DNA of 64,000 nt from Haloplanus sp. XH21 (lineage in GTDB: Archaea; Halobacteriota; Halobacteria; Halobacteriales; Haloferacaceae), in contig NZ_JALLPL010000001.1 of the NCBI RefSeq assembly GCF_023276355.1, forward strand, positions 682,001 through 746,000, given 5' to 3'. The notes beneath the pieces are model-generated. The model searched no databases, was not told the origin of the DNA, and was given only the letters and a program-made list of their open reading frames with translations. The first letter of the stretch is position 1. Each line of letters begins with the position of its first letter. The translations under genes were made by a program, and so were the position numbers. Shown piece after piece: positions 17,443-26,330 of this stretch.

Positions 17443-18735
17443 TTACGTCGCGGCGTCGATGGCCTGGTCCAGGTCGGCGATGATGTCCTCGACATCCTCT
17501 AAGCCGACCGAGAGGCGAACCATATCGGGGGTGACGCCCGCCGCTTGCTGTTCTTCCTCCGTCAACTGCTGGTGCGTGGTCGACGCCGGATGGATGACGA
17601 GCGTCTTCGCGTCGCCGACGTTGGCGAGTAGGGAGGCGAGTTCGACGTTGTTCACCGTCTCGCGGGCAGCCTCGTAGCCTTCGCTGAGGCCGAAGGTGAT
17701 CATGCCGCCGTAGCCGCCGTCGAGATACTCGCTCGCGTTGCCGTGGGTCTCGTGGGACTCCAGGCCGGGGTAGTTCACCCACTCGATGTCGGGGTGGTCT
17801 TCCAGATGCTCGGCGACGGCCATCGCGTTCGCGCAGTGGCGGTCCATGCGCATCGGGAACGACTCCAGTTTCTGGAGGGTGACCCAGGCGTCGAACGGCG
17901 ACTGGGTGTTACCCAGGTCGCGCAGGCCGCGGGCGATGGCGGCGTAGGTGAAGCCCGCGGGCGCGAACGTCTCGTGGAAGTTGACGCCGTGATAGGCCGG
18001 GTTCGCCTGCCCGATTTCGGGGTAGTCCTCGGCGTACTCGCCCCAATCGAAAGTGCCGCCGTCGACGAGGACGCCGCCGACGGTCGATCCCGAGCCGTGG
18101 AGCCACTTCGTCGTCGAGTTCCAGACCAGATCCGCGCCGTGTTCGACGGGGCGACAGAGGTAGGGCGTCGCGAACGTGTTGTCGATGAACAACGGCACGC
18201 CGTGGTCGTGGGCGATGTCGGCGATGCGCTCGATGTCGGGAGTTACCAGCGCCGGGTTGCCGATGGTTTCGAGATGCACGTACGCGGTGTCGTCGTCGAT
18301 GGCCTCGGCGTACGCCTCGTAATCCAGCGTGTCGACGAAGCGGGTCGTGATCCCGCGGCGTTCGACGGAGTGAGTGAAATACGTGTACGTCCCGCCGTAC
18401 AGCGCCGAGGCCGTGACGATGTTGTCGCCGGCCTCCGCGAGCAGGAAGGTCGCGAGGTCGAGGGAGGCCATCCCGGACGCGGTGGCCGCGGCGCCGACGC
18501 CGCCCTCGAGCGACGCCAGTCGTTCCTGCAGCATCCCCACGGTCGGGTTCATCAGCCGCGAGTAGATGTGCCCCTCCTTTTCGAGGGCGAACTGCTGGGC
18601 GGCGTCCTCGGCGTCGTCGAAGACGTACGAGGTGGTCTGATAGATCGGTGGTGCCCGTGCGCCCGTCGCGGGGTCGGGTTCCTGTCCGGCGTGGAGGCTT
18701 CGCGTGTGGAATCCGCGCGTGTCTTCGTCTGCCAT
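17443..18735 (-). CDS. metY: O-acetylhomoserine sulfhydrylase, copy 1
   Basis: PLP enzyme that makes homocysteine from O-acetylhomoserine and sulfide (Cys/Met metabolism family, 430 residues). Landmarks: [20 protein letters not shown] at the N-terminus, TASGMASLDL, the PLP-binding STTKWLHGSGSTVGG lysine motif, and a C-terminal [15 protein letters not shown] block. The start at 18735 (MADEDTRGF) aligns with the second copy at 26327-27595, with which it shares long near-identical N- and C-terminal stretches. Unlike that copy it stands alone, next to the divergent CBS-domain gene. A cystathionine gamma-synthase or -lyase role is less likely given its length and the metX gene nearby. Confidence 0.93.
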   Translation of the reverse strand: MADEDTRGFHTRSLHAGQEPDPATGARAPPIYQTTSYVFDDAEDAAQQFALEKEGHIYSRLMNPTVGMLQERLASLEGGVGAAATASGMASLDLATFLLAEAGDNIVTASALYGGTYTYFTHSVERRGITTRFVDTLDYEAYAEAIDDDTAYVHLETIGNPALVTPDIERIADIAHDHGVPLFIDNTFATPYLCRPVEHGADLVWNSTTKWLHGSGSTVGGVLVDGGTFDWGEYAEDYPEIGQANPAYHGVNFHETFAPAGFTYAAIARGLRDLGNTQSPFDAWVTLQKLESFPMRMDRHCANAMAVAEHLEDHPDIEWVNYPGLESHETHGNASEYLDGGYGGMITFGLSEGYEAARETVNNVELASLLANVGDAKTLVIHPASTTHQQLTEEEQQAAGVTPDMVRLSVGLEDVEDIIADLDQAIDAAT

Positions 18736-18863
18736 GGATCCGCCTTCGACGGCGACTCCCCTAAAACCGCCGCCGAACGCGTCGATTCGACGATCGGGCA
18801 CTCGATTAGGAATAATATTGATGTTCGCGGTGTTATACTCAGATAAATTCTAAAGCGAGCTAG

Positions 18864-18899
18864 GAATATTAGGATTAACGAGCCATACATACAGAGATT
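18864..18899 (+). promoter_or_regulatory. Promoter block of first CBS-domain gene (copy A)
   Basis: GAATATTAGGA at 18864-18874 and ATACAGAGATT at 18889-18899, starts 25 bp apart. The same two elements with the same spacing precede the second CBS gene. The ATACA part probably contains the TATA box. The surrounding 197-bp gap to metY is AT-rich and holds no gene. Confidence 0.6.
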
Positions 18900-18932
18900 G
18901 AAGTGGTAAGCACACGCACACCAAACCGTATC

Positions 18933-19460
18933 ATGATGGAACCCGCCGTCGAAGCCGCGTTGACTGGCTACGGACGCACCGTCGCTCCCGAGACGCCCGC
19001 ATCCGAGGCCGCACAGACGCTCCGCGAACCGGATGTTCCGCTCCTCGTCGTCGAGGACGAAGGCGTCGAAGGTGTCGTGACCGAATCCGATTTCGTCGCG
19101 ATGGTCGCGGAAACGGCCGAACCGGTTCCCGTCTCGGCCATCATGTCCGATTCGCCCGTAACCGTCTCGCCGCTGACGCCGGTATCGACCGTCGTCGAGA
19201 AGATGCATCGCCACGGTGTCAAGCAGGTGCTCGTCGTCGACAACGGGGCGTCGAAGACGCCAACCGGCGAAGCCGGTGACAGCGAGACACACTCCTCGAG
19301 CAGTCGGCCGGAGGCCGACACCGACGGCACCTACTGGGGGTTCGTCTCCATCGACTCGGTCGAGCCTCATCTCACTGACTCGTGCATCGAGGTCGAGTGG
19401 AACGGCCCACAAACGACCGTGGAGGCGACGGACTCTCCGATCCGTGCGGCCGGCGACTAG
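18933..19460 (+). CDS. CBS-domain pair protein, tandem copy A
   Basis: 175 residues forming a stand-alone CBS pair; such modules bind adenosyl ligands (AMP, ATP, SAM) and regulate partners. CBS1 covers about 12-70 (DVPLLVVEDEGVEGVVTESDF) and CBS2 begins near 73 (SAIMSDSPVTVSPLTPVSTV). An acidic Ser-rich insert of about 30 residues (ending EADTDGTYWG) interrupts CBS2 before its last strand, shared with copy B. The start at 18933 is chosen because it aligns residue for residue with copy B. It is divergent from metY; a role in methionine or SAM sensing is possible but only inferred from position. Confidence 0.85.
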   Translation: MMEPAVEAALTGYGRTVAPETPASEAAQTLREPDVPLLVVEDEGVEGVVTESDFVAMVAETAEPVPVSAIMSDSPVTVSPLTPVSTVVEKMHRHGVKQVLVVDNGASKTPTGEAGDSETHSSSSRPEADTDGTYWGFVSIDSVEPHLTDSCIEVEWNGPQTTVEATDSPIRAAGD

Positions 19461-19575
19461 GTCCCGCGTCGCGTCGTCGCGCCCCGACTCACTACTCCTG
19501 CGACCCGTCGTCGCCACCGCCCGCGACGCTGAACCTTCCTTGGACCTGTGTGAACGCCCTCCATGTTATAGGTAT

Positions 19576-19611
19576 GAATATTAGGAGGATGCATACGGTT
19601 ATACAGAGATT
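19576..19611 (+). promoter_or_regulatory. Promoter block of second CBS-domain gene (copy B)
   Basis: GAATATTAGGA at 19576-19586 and ATACAGAGATT at 19601-19611, matching copy A exactly in sequence and spacing while the bases between differ. GTTATACA at 19599-19606 is the likely TATA box. Confidence 0.6.
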
Positions 19612-19642
19612 AAAATGCGTCGAGGCCCTCCGTTCGGACACA

Positions 19643-20167
19643 ATGTCGAACACGCCAGTCGAAGCGGCGCTGACGGGATACGGGCGCACTGTATCCCCCG
19701 ACGCGTCGGCCACGGAAGCGGCACGGAAACTACGCGACGCCGATGTCCCCATCCTCGTCGTCGAGGACGAGGGCATCGAGGGCGTCGTGACCGAATCGGA
19801 CTTCGTCGAGATGGTCGCCGAGACCACCGACGAGGTGTCGGTGACCGAACTCATGTCGAGTCCGCCGATCACGGCGTCGCCCCTGACGCCGCTGTCGACC
19901 GTCGCCGACCGGATGCGCCGCCACGGCGTCGAACGGGTCCTCGTCGTCGACGGCGGGGCGTCGGAGACGCCTCGGGGCACCGGTGACAGCGGGGCGCCAC
20001 ACTCCTCGGGCAGTCGGCCAGACGCCGACACCGACGGCACCTACTGGGGTTGTGTCTCCATTCGATCCGTCGCCATGCATTTCGCCGACCACCGACTCGA
20101 CGTGCCACAGAATGCCTCGGCGACGACTGCCGACGCCGCGGCGCCGACGGCGGTCACCAGCGACTGA
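19643..20167 (+). CDS. CBS-domain pair protein, tandem copy B
   Basis: 174 residues, a clear paralogue of the preceding gene: the same VEAALTGYGRTV start, DVPILVVEDEGIEGVVTESDF, SPLTPLSTVADRMRRHGV and the same acidic insert ending DADTDGTYWG. The last 20 residues are Ala/Thr-rich and differ. Duplicated along with its promoter block, so both copies are probably still regulated alike. The ligand is unknown; two copies could form a heterodimer (inference). It is convergent with the amino-acid ABC transporter operon. Confidence 0.85.
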   Translation: MSNTPVEAALTGYGRTVSPDASATEAARKLRDADVPILVVEDEGIEGVVTESDFVEMVAETTDEVSVTELMSSPPITASPLTPLSTVADRMRRHGVERVLVVDGGASETPRGTGDSGAPHSSGSRPDADTDGTYWGCVSIRSVAMHFADHRLDVPQNASATTADAAAPTAVTSD

Positions 20168-20201
20168 CGCATCGGCCACACGAGACGAGTAGTCTATTGG
20201 C

Positions 20202-20236
20202 CCCTCGTTTCGAGGGAGTCGTCACCTCGCGGTGAC
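20202..20236. terminator. Two adjacent hairpins between convergent genes
   Basis: CCCTCG-TTT-CGAGGG at 20202-20216 and GTCACC-TCGC-GGTGAC at 20221-20236 are two perfect six-base-pair stems in the 89-bp gap between the second CBS gene and livF. They may serve as a bidirectional transcription end. No U-tract follows, so this is tentative. Confidence 0.4.
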
Positions 20237-20256
20237 GAACACCGACGACCGGCGGA

Positions 20257-20973
20257 TCAGTCGGTTCCCAGGTAGAGCTCGGCCACTTCCTCGCTACCGA
20301 GCAGTTCTTCGCCGGTGCCTTCGAACCGGTTTTCGCCCATGTCGAGGACGATGCCGCGATCGGACCGCTTGAGCGCTGCCCGAGCGTTCTGCTCGACCAT
20401 CAGCACGGTCGTTCCGGCGTCGTTGATGTCGACGATCTTCTCGAACACCTCCTCGACGAGCTGTGGGGCCAGTCCCGCCGACGGCTCGTCGAGGACGAGC
20501 AGATCCGGATCGAGGATCATCGCGGTCCCCATCGCGACCATCTGCTGTTGGCCGCCACTGAGGGAGCCCGCTTGTTGGTCGGCGCGGTCCTCGAGGACCG
20601 GGAACTGCTCGTACACTTCCTCGAGGCGCTCGTCGAAGTCGAACCAGTCCTCACCCTCGGCCGGCCACGCCCCCATCTTCAGGTTCTCCATGACCGAGAG
20701 GTTCGGGAAGATGTTGTCGTCCTGCCGGACGTAGCAGATGCCGTGTTCGACGACTTCCTCCGGGGGTTTGCCGGCGATGTCGTCGCCGTCGAACGTGATC
20801 GTTCCCTCCCGAGCCTCGACGACGCCGACGATGGTCTTCAGGAGCGTGGACTTGCCGGCGCCGTTCGGGCCGATGACCGTGACCATCTCGCCGTCGTCGA
20901 CGCCCATGTCGACGCCGTGGACGATGATCGCGTCGCCGTAGCCGCTGACGACATCCTCCAGTTCGAGCAACAT
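20257..20973 (-). CDS. livF: Branched-chain amino acid ABC transporter, ATP-binding protein LivF
   Basis: 238 residues, one of two ATPases of a HAAT-type importer. Walker A GPNGAGKST (about 35-43), Q-loop YVRQDDNIFPNLSV, signature LSGGQQQMVAMGTAMI and Walker B LLVLDEPSAGLAP are all intact. The short C-terminus and FEGTGEEL segment fit LivF. Last gene of the five-gene minus-strand operon, overlapping livG by one base at the start. The substrate cannot be read from the ATPase. Confidence 0.93.
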   Translation of the reverse strand: MLLELEDVVSGYGDAIIVHGVDMGVDDGEMVTVIGPNGAGKSTLLKTIVGVVEAREGTITFDGDDIAGKPPEEVVEHGICYVRQDDNIFPNLSVMENLKMGAWPAEGEDWFDFDERLEEVYEQFPVLEDRADQQAGSLSGGQQQMVAMGTAMILDPDLLVLDEPSAGLAPQLVEEVFEKIVDINDAGTTVLMVEQNARAALKRSDRGIVLDMGENRFEGTGEELLGSEEVAELYLGTD

Positions 20974-21737
20974 TAGACATCACCTCCGAGATACGCTTCG
21001 AGCATCCGTTCGTCGGACTGGACCTCCTCCGGCGTCCCTTTCGAGAGCACCTTGCCGTCGTGCATCCCGATAACCGTGTCGGATATTCGCATGATCGCTT
21101 CGATGTCGTGTTCCACGACGAGGAACGTCATGTCGCGCTCGTCGCGTAGCTCCATGATGCGCTGGAGGAGCCGGTCGGTCAGGTCGGGGTTCACCCCGGC
21201 CATCGGCTCGTCGAGCAACAGGAGATCCGGCTCCGCCATCAGCGCCCGCCCCAGCTCCAGCAGCTTCCGCTGGCCGCCGGAAAGGTTCCCCGCGTACTCG
21301 TCGCGCAGATCCCAGAGCTCGAGGAACTTCAACAGCTCCTCGGCCCGGTCGCGGGCGTCTTCCTCGTGGTCGCGGACGCTGCCCGTGTTGGCCGCTGCCG
21401 CGAGCACCTTCTCGCCGGGGTGGTTCTGTGATGCGAGTAGCATGTTCTCCATCACGCGCATCCCGGTGAGTTCCTGGGCGATCTGGAAGGTTCGGACCAT
21501 GCCGCGCTGGGCACGCTCGTTGGGTTCGAGGTCCGTCACGTTCTCGCCGTCGAACTCCACCGTCCCGTCGTCGGGCTGGTGGAACCCGGTCAGCAGCTTG
21601 AACGTGGTGGATTTGCCGGCGCCGTTCGGACCGATGACGCCGACGATCTCCTTGCGATCGACCTCGAAGGAGACGTCGTCGACGGCGACGATACCGCCGA
21701 ACGTCTTCCGGAGGTTGCGAGCTTCCAGGAGTGTCAT
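20973..21737 (-). CDS. livG: Branched-chain amino acid ABC transporter, ATP-binding protein LivG
   Basis: 254 residues. Walker A GPNGAGKSTTFKLLTG, signature LSGGQRKLLELGRALMAEPD, Walker B LLLLDEPMAGVNP and H-loop VVEHDIEAIM are present. The long helical insert after RTFQIAQELTGMRVMENMLL (about 95-130) is typical of LivG rather than LivF. It overlaps livH by 4 bases and livF by one, so the ATPase and permease genes are translationally coupled. Confidence 0.93.
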   Translation of the reverse strand: MTLLEARNLRKTFGGIVAVDDVSFEVDRKEIVGVIGPNGAGKSTTFKLLTGFHQPDDGTVEFDGENVTDLEPNERAQRGMVRTFQIAQELTGMRVMENMLLASQNHPGEKVLAAAANTGSVRDHEEDARDRAEELLKFLELWDLRDEYAGNLSGGQRKLLELGRALMAEPDLLLLDEPMAGVNPDLTDRLLQRIMELRDERDMTFLVVEHDIEAIMRISDTVIGMHDGKVLSKGTPEEVQSDERMLEAYLGGDV

Positions 21738-22597
21738 CGTGTTGCCTCCCCGAACAGGCCGTCCGGACGGGTGATCAGTCCGACGATGAGCGCCAGGAGC
21801 CCGACACCGAACTTGTATTCGGACGGGATGACGGCCACGCTCACCTCCTGTGCGACGCCGATGGTGTATCCGCCGGCGACGGCGCCTTTGGGATCACCGA
21901 TGCCGCCCAGGATGACCGCCGCAAAGATCGGGATCAGGGCGGTAAAGCCCATGTTCGGCCGAATCTGCGCATCCAGGCCGAGCATGATGCCGCCCAGTCC
22001 AGCGATGGCGCCGCCGATCAGCCAGACGTACAACACGATCCTTTCGGTGTCGACACCGCGGATGCGCGAGAGCATCCGGTCGTCGGACGCCGCTCGCATC
22101 GCGATGCCGATGCGGGTCCGCCGAAGCAGGACGTACACGCCGAGCAGCAACAGGATACTCACGACCATGATCGCCACCTGCTCGACGCTGAACCTGACGC
22201 CCGCGAACGACGGATTGGCCTCCATCGGGAGTTCGTAGAAGTGGCCGCTCGGCCCCCAAATCGCGCGGATGAAGTTCCGGATGATGAAGGCCAGTCCGAT
22301 GGAGACGATGAGCAGCGTGATCGGGCTCCGTGTGCGGAAATGCTGGAACACGAGCTTGTCGAGGGCAACCGCACCGACCGACATGGTGAGGATGCCGACG
22401 ACGATGGCCACGCCGAGCGGGAGCCCCACCTGTGCGTTGACCGCCCAGGCGACGTACGCGCCGGCGGCCATGTAGTCACCGTACGCGATGTTGATGAAGT
22501 TGAGGATCCCGAAGATGAGCGTCAGTCCGAGCGCCGAGACGGCGATGATGCTTCCGACGACCAGTCCGTTCCAGATGAGTTGTGGATCGAGTACCAT
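21734..22597 (-). CDS. livH: Branched-chain amino acid ABC transporter permease LivH
   Basis: 287 residues with about eight membrane segments. The N-terminal ALGLTLIFGILNFINIAYGDY motif and the cytoplasmic coupling segment around RIGIAMRAASDD (EAA-like loop contacting LivG/LivF) identify LivH. It lies 6 bases after livM and overlaps livG by 4. Integral cytoplasmic-membrane half of the import channel. Confidence 0.92.
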   Translation of the reverse strand: MVLDPQLIWNGLVVGSIIAVSALGLTLIFGILNFINIAYGDYMAAGAYVAWAVNAQVGLPLGVAIVVGILTMSVGAVALDKLVFQHFRTRSPITLLIVSIGLAFIIRNFIRAIWGPSGHFYELPMEANPSFAGVRFSVEQVAIMVVSILLLLGVYVLLRRTRIGIAMRAASDDRMLSRIRGVDTERIVLYVWLIGGAIAGLGGIMLGLDAQIRPNMGFTALIPIFAAVILGGIGDPKGAVAGGYTIGVAQEVSVAVIPSEYKFGVGLLALIVGLITRPDGLFGEATR

Positions 22598-22603
22598 CAG
22601 TGA

Positions 22604-23545
22604 TCACTCCGAAGTACCAGCCTGCAGTCGTTCGGCATCGCCGAGCAGTCCCTCCGGCCGGTAGTAGAGGACGAGAATCAACACCACGCCCACGATCATC
22701 AGGCGGATGTATGCGAGCTGGTCGCCGAACGGTACGTCACCGGGGATGAACCGCGTGATCTGACGAAGGAACACGATGACGGTAGCGCCCAGGATCGCGC
22801 CACCGTAGCTCCCGGCCCCGCCGATGATGACCGCCGCCCAGATCAGGAACGTGATGCTGGGCAGGAACATGATCGACGAGATGGCGTAGACGTAGTGTGC
22901 CCAGAGCCCGCCCGCGAGTCCGGCGACCGCGGCGCCGATGCCGAACGATTTCAGCTTGAAGATGGTGATGTTCTTGCCGAGGGCGAGCGGGACGTCGTCG
23001 TTCTCGCGGATGGCGTGGAGCACCCGGCCGAACGGGCTGTGTGAGAGCCGCGTGAACAGCAGGTAACACACGCCGACGATGGCCCACACGAGGACGAAGT
23101 AGAAGAGGTCGTAGCTGACCGGAACCGCGCCATCGAGCGGTCGTGGGATGTTCTTCAACGTCTGTGCGCCGGTCGTCAGCCACGCCTCGTTGTGGATCAT
23201 CAATCGGATGAGTTCCGCGGAACTCAGCGTCACCATCGCCAGGTAATCCCCTTCCAGGCGGACGCTCGTCGTGGCGATCAGCAGGCCGGTGACTCCCGCG
23301 AGGGCAGTGCCGGCGATCAGGCCAACGACGATGGGGAAGTTGAACCCCACGACCCGTGTCGCCAGATCGCCCGTCGCCGGCGGTGTCGTGAGGATCGCGG
23401 ACGTGTACGCACCGACCGCGAAGAAGGCCGCGTGCGCGAAGTTCAACAGCCCGGTGTCGCCCCAGTGCATATTCATCCCGATCGCTAACAACGAGTAGAT
23501 GCCGGCGATGATGCCGACGACCAACAGGAGGTCTACGAGTGCCAT
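22604..23545 (-). CDS. livM: Branched-chain amino acid ABC transporter permease LivM
   Basis: 313 residues, eight to nine membrane segments. The MNMHWGDTGLLNFAHAAFFAVGAYTSAI opening, the RLEGDYLAMVTLSSAELIRLM region and the coupling helix SPFGRVLHAIRENDDVPLALGKN are LivM hallmarks. It follows the binding-protein gene by 58 bases and precedes livH by 6. Forms the heterodimeric channel with LivH. Confidence 0.92.
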   Translation of the reverse strand: MALVDLLLVVGIIAGIYSLLAIGMNMHWGDTGLLNFAHAAFFAVGAYTSAILTTPPATGDLATRVVGFNFPIVVGLIAGTALAGVTGLLIATTSVRLEGDYLAMVTLSSAELIRLMIHNEAWLTTGAQTLKNIPRPLDGAVPVSYDLFYFVLVWAIVGVCYLLFTRLSHSPFGRVLHAIRENDDVPLALGKNITIFKLKSFGIGAAVAGLAGGLWAHYVYAISSIMFLPSITFLIWAAVIIGGAGSYGGAILGATVIVFLRQITRFIPGDVPFGDQLAYIRLMIVGVVLILVLYYRPEGLLGDAERLQAGTSE

Positions 23546-23603
23546 GATTTGATATGTTGTGTATGGTTGATATTCCGGTGAAAAACGGTCGGCGATGACC
23601 GTC

Positions 23604-24845
23604 TCAAGCGGTGAGCTCTTCGGCCGAGAACGTCGTCACTGCGGTCCACTCGCCGTCCTCGACTTCGAGGACGGAGAACGGCCCGACCGGATCGCCGTCC
23701 TCGTCGAAGTCCTGCGGGTTCGAGGCGCCCTGGTAGTTGATTTCGTTGCCGGCCTCGAGTTCTTCCTTCCCCTCCGAGAACGTCGTCACCTCGGTTCCCT
23801 CGGGACGAGCGACCGGATTGATGTTGTTCGTGATCGCCTCGCGGGTCGCTTCGCCGCCCCGCTGGGCTGCCAGCGCGATGAGGTTCATCGCGTCGTAACC
23901 GGCCGCGGTGAAGGTGCCGGGGGCCTGCCCGTGCATCTCCTGATGGCGCTCCGCGAACGAGTCGTACGACGGACCGGGAGCGGGCGCCTGGCCGAAGATG
24001 GGCGCCTCCGCCATCACGTCGGGACCGATGCGCTCGATGAAGTCCGCCGTGACCACGTCGTTGCCGATGAAAATCGGGATGTCTAGGCCAGCCTCTATGT
24101 AGTTGCGCATGAACAGCGCGGACACCTCCGTCCCGGCGGTCATGGAAATGACGTCAGGCTCGGCGTCGGCGATCTCCTGGATCTCGCTCCGGTAGGAGTC
24201 GGCGTTGATCCCGAGCGCCACGTCGGCCACCTGCTCGCCGCCCTGCGAGGTGAAGTAGTCGGCGACGGCCGTCGAGAAACTCTGTGATCCCTTGTCGTCC
24301 TTGTACGTGACCGCCATCGTGTTGTAGTCGTTCGTGAGCGCGTACTGCCCCTGTGCCCGTCCGGCGATGGCGTCGCTCGGCACCGTCCGCCACAGGTATT
24401 CGTCGGGACCCCCCACGTCGTCCATCTGCGTCGTCCCCGCGGAGACCGAAAGCGTCGGCAGCCCCGCGTCCCGGATCGGCTGGAAAAGGTTCGGCATCAC
24501 GCTGCTCGACGGGCCGAGCGTGGCCACCACGCCGGCCTCGTCGAGCGTGTTGAACCCCGAAATCGCTGCCTGTGGGGTCGTCTCCGTGTCTTGCTCGTTG
24601 ATCTCCACTTCCTGTCCCAGAAGGCCGGCGTCGTTGATGTCTGCGAGCGCAACGTCGCGGCCACGTGCGGCGTTCGGCCCGACCCAGCCGAGACCCTGGC
24701 TGAACGGAGCGAGGGTTCCGACGAGGATCGAGTCGCCGCTTCCACCGCCACTGCCGCCACCGCCGGAACATCCGGCGAGGCCAACGATTCCCGCTGCACC
24801 CGCTGCCTTGACGAACTGACGCCGTCGAACGCTTCTATCGGACAT
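23604..24845 (-). CDS. livK: ABC transporter substrate-binding lipoprotein (branched-chain amino acid type)
   Basis: 413 residues, first gene of the importer operon. The N-terminus carries a twin-arginine motif (R7-R9, then FVK) and a lipobox L23-A-G-C26, so it is likely exported folded by Tat and anchored by a lipid on C26; a glycine/serine-rich linker follows. The mature part is a periplasmic-binding fold type I (ANF/Leu-Ile-Val family): ILVGTLAPFSQG, GPSSSVMPNLFQPIRDAGLP, and IPIFIGNDVVTADFIERIG. The ligand is an amino acid or amide; nearby serine, methionine and asparagine genes suggest candidates but do not decide. Confidence 0.92.
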   Translation of the reverse strand: MSDRSVRRRQFVKAAGAAGIVGLAGCSGGGGSGGGSGDSILVGTLAPFSQGLGWVGPNAARGRDVALADINDAGLLGQEVEINEQDTETTPQAAISGFNTLDEAGVVATLGPSSSVMPNLFQPIRDAGLPTLSVSAGTTQMDDVGGPDEYLWRTVPSDAIAGRAQGQYALTNDYNTMAVTYKDDKGSQSFSTAVADYFTSQGGEQVADVALGINADSYRSEIQEIADAEPDVISMTAGTEVSALFMRNYIEAGLDIPIFIGNDVVTADFIERIGPDVMAEAPIFGQAPAPGPSYDSFAERHQEMHGQAPGTFTAAGYDAMNLIALAAQRGGEATREAITNNINPVARPEGTEVTTFSEGKEELEAGNEINYQGASNPQDFDEDGDPVGPFSVLEVEDGEWTAVTTFSAEELTA

Positions 24846-25010
24846 TTCGGTCCAAACTCCCCCGGCTCTTTCCCATTAATTATTGTGGTATTGTTGCTTG
24901 ATACCGCTTAACGTTCGCGATTAATTAAATAAAGTTGGTTATTAGTTATCTCGATATATCACAAATATCCATCCACGAGAGATTTCGCGCGCTATCGCGT
25001 CGGAGGCGGC

Positions 25011-25069
25011 AAAAAACGCCGATCCACTCGCTCGCACGCGGTCCGATCCCTCGGCGCGTGCGGATTGGC
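25011..25069 (-). terminator. Stem-loop with T6 tract downstream of metX
   Basis: On the minus strand, GCCAATCC (25069-25062) and GCACGCG (25061-25055 region complement) pair with CGCGTGC (25040-25034) and GGATCGGC (25025-25018); the stem is followed by TTTTTT at 25016-25011. It begins about 35 bases after the metX stop. This looks like an intrinsic-type terminator for the metY-metX transcript, before the liv operon promoter. It lies inside a larger imperfect inverted repeat (24973-24987 with 25074-25087). The rest of the 258-bp gap is AT-rich promoter sequence for livK. Confidence 0.55.
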
Positions 25070-25103
25070 GTATCGAAATCCTCGTGGCTACCGATACTCT
25101 CTC

Positions 25104-26330
25104 TTAGCCGCTGAACAGCGAGTTGTGAACCGGGGCGAAGTCGTCCGTCTCGACCGGCTCCTCCTCTTCGGCCGTGTCGTGGATCGCCCGGCCCTCTAGC
25201 CCCTCGCCGAGGAAGTCCCGGAGCGGCGGGCCGACCTTCTCGGGTTCGACGAGGAAGGCGTCGTGGCCGTGGTCGGATTCGACCACGTGGTGGGCAACCG
25301 GGACGCCCGCCGTGCGACACGCCTCAGCCAGCGACTCTGACTGCCCGACGGTGAAATGCCAGTCGCCGGTGAACGACATGATCAACGCTTCGCCCTCGAA
25401 GGCCGCGAGGGCGTCGGCGTCGTTCTCGTACCCCTCGCTGAGGTCGTAGTCGTCCATCGCGCGGGTGAGATAGAGGTAGGCGTTGGGGTCGAACCGGTCG
25501 ACGAACTTCTCGGCCTGGTAGTCGAGATAGGACTCCACCTCGCGGTAGGGGAAATAGCCCGCGGCGCGGTCCGCGGGGAACGAGCGGACGGCGTCGCGAC
25601 CCGCGGCCCGGCGGCCGAACCGCTCCTCCATCGACTGCTTCGAGAGGTACATCACGTGACCGATCTGTCGGGCGAGCGCCAGGCCGTCGGTCGGCGCTTC
25701 GCCGCCGTAGTAGTCGCCGCCCTGCCAGTCGTCGTCGCTCGTGATGGCGCGGCGGGCGATGGCGTCGAGGGCGAGACACTGCGAGTCGAGGCGAGCCGCG
25801 GCCGCGACCGGAATGATGCGCTTGACATCGTCGGGGTACTGCACCGCCCAGTCGAGGACGTTCATTCCGCCGGCGCTCCCGCCGACGACGGCGTGCAGAC
25901 GGCCGACGCCGAGGTCGTCGAGCAGTCGTCGCTGCGCACGCGTCCAGTCGCCGATCGTCACGGGCGGGAAGTCGGTCCCCCAGGGGTCGCCGGTTTCGGG
26001 GTTCTCCGCCGGCGGCCCTGACGACCCGTAACACGACCCGGGCACGTTCGCACAGACGACGTAATACTCGGTGGTGTCGATGGCCTTGCCCGCGCCGACG
26101 ATGTCGTTCCACCACGCCCGCGCCTGGCCGGCCGTGCTCGCGACGCCCTCGCTGGCGACGTTCTGACTGCCGGTGAGGGCGTGACAGACCAGCACCGCGT
26201 TGCTGCCGCCCTCCGGATCGGCCTCGAACTCGCCGTAGGCTTCGTACGCCACCTGCAGGTCGTCGATCGACTCCCCGCATTCGAACTCGAACTCGCCGAG
26301 GTGGCGCGTGCCGCTTTCGACCGAGGTCAT
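25104..26330 (-). CDS. metX: Homoserine O-acetyltransferase (MetX)
   Basis: Alpha/beta-hydrolase that activates homoserine by acylation for methionine synthesis. The 408-residue protein has the nucleophile elbow [12 protein letters not shown] (Ser152), the [12 protein letters not shown] oxyanion region near 95-107, and a C-terminal [12 protein letters not shown] motif with catalytic His. The C-terminus carries an acidic tail of about 30 residues. Acetyl versus succinyl preference cannot be settled by eye; acetyl is assumed from the adjacent O-acetylhomoserine sulfhydrylase, whose stop overlaps this start by 4 bases. Confidence 0.94.
   Translation of the reverse strand: MTSVESGTRHLGEFEFECGESIDDLQVAYEAYGEFEADPEGGSNAVLVCHALTGSQNVASEGVASTAGQARAWWNDIVGAGKAIDTTEYYVVCANVPGSCYGSSGPPAENPETGDPWGTDFPPVTIGDWTRAQRRLLDDLGVGRLHAVVGGSAGGMNVLDWAVQYPDDVKRIIPVAAAARLDSQCLALDAIARRAITSDDDWQGGDYYGGEAPTDGLALARQIGHVMYLSKQSMEERFGRRAAGRDAVRSFPADRAAGYFPYREVESYLDYQAEKFVDRFDPNAYLYLTRAMDDYDLSEGYENDADALAAFEGEALIMSFTGDWHFTVGQSESLAEACRTAGVPVAHHVVESDHGHDAFLVEPEKVGPPLRDFLGEGLEGRAIHDTAEEEEPVETDDFAPVHNSLFSG

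Noticed and set aside
15029-17677. 882-codon open frame on the + strand opposite serA and running on past serB
   Set aside because: Composition is Arg/Pro/Ser-rich noise typical of antisense frames in GC-rich DNA, and it crosses three well-supported genes.
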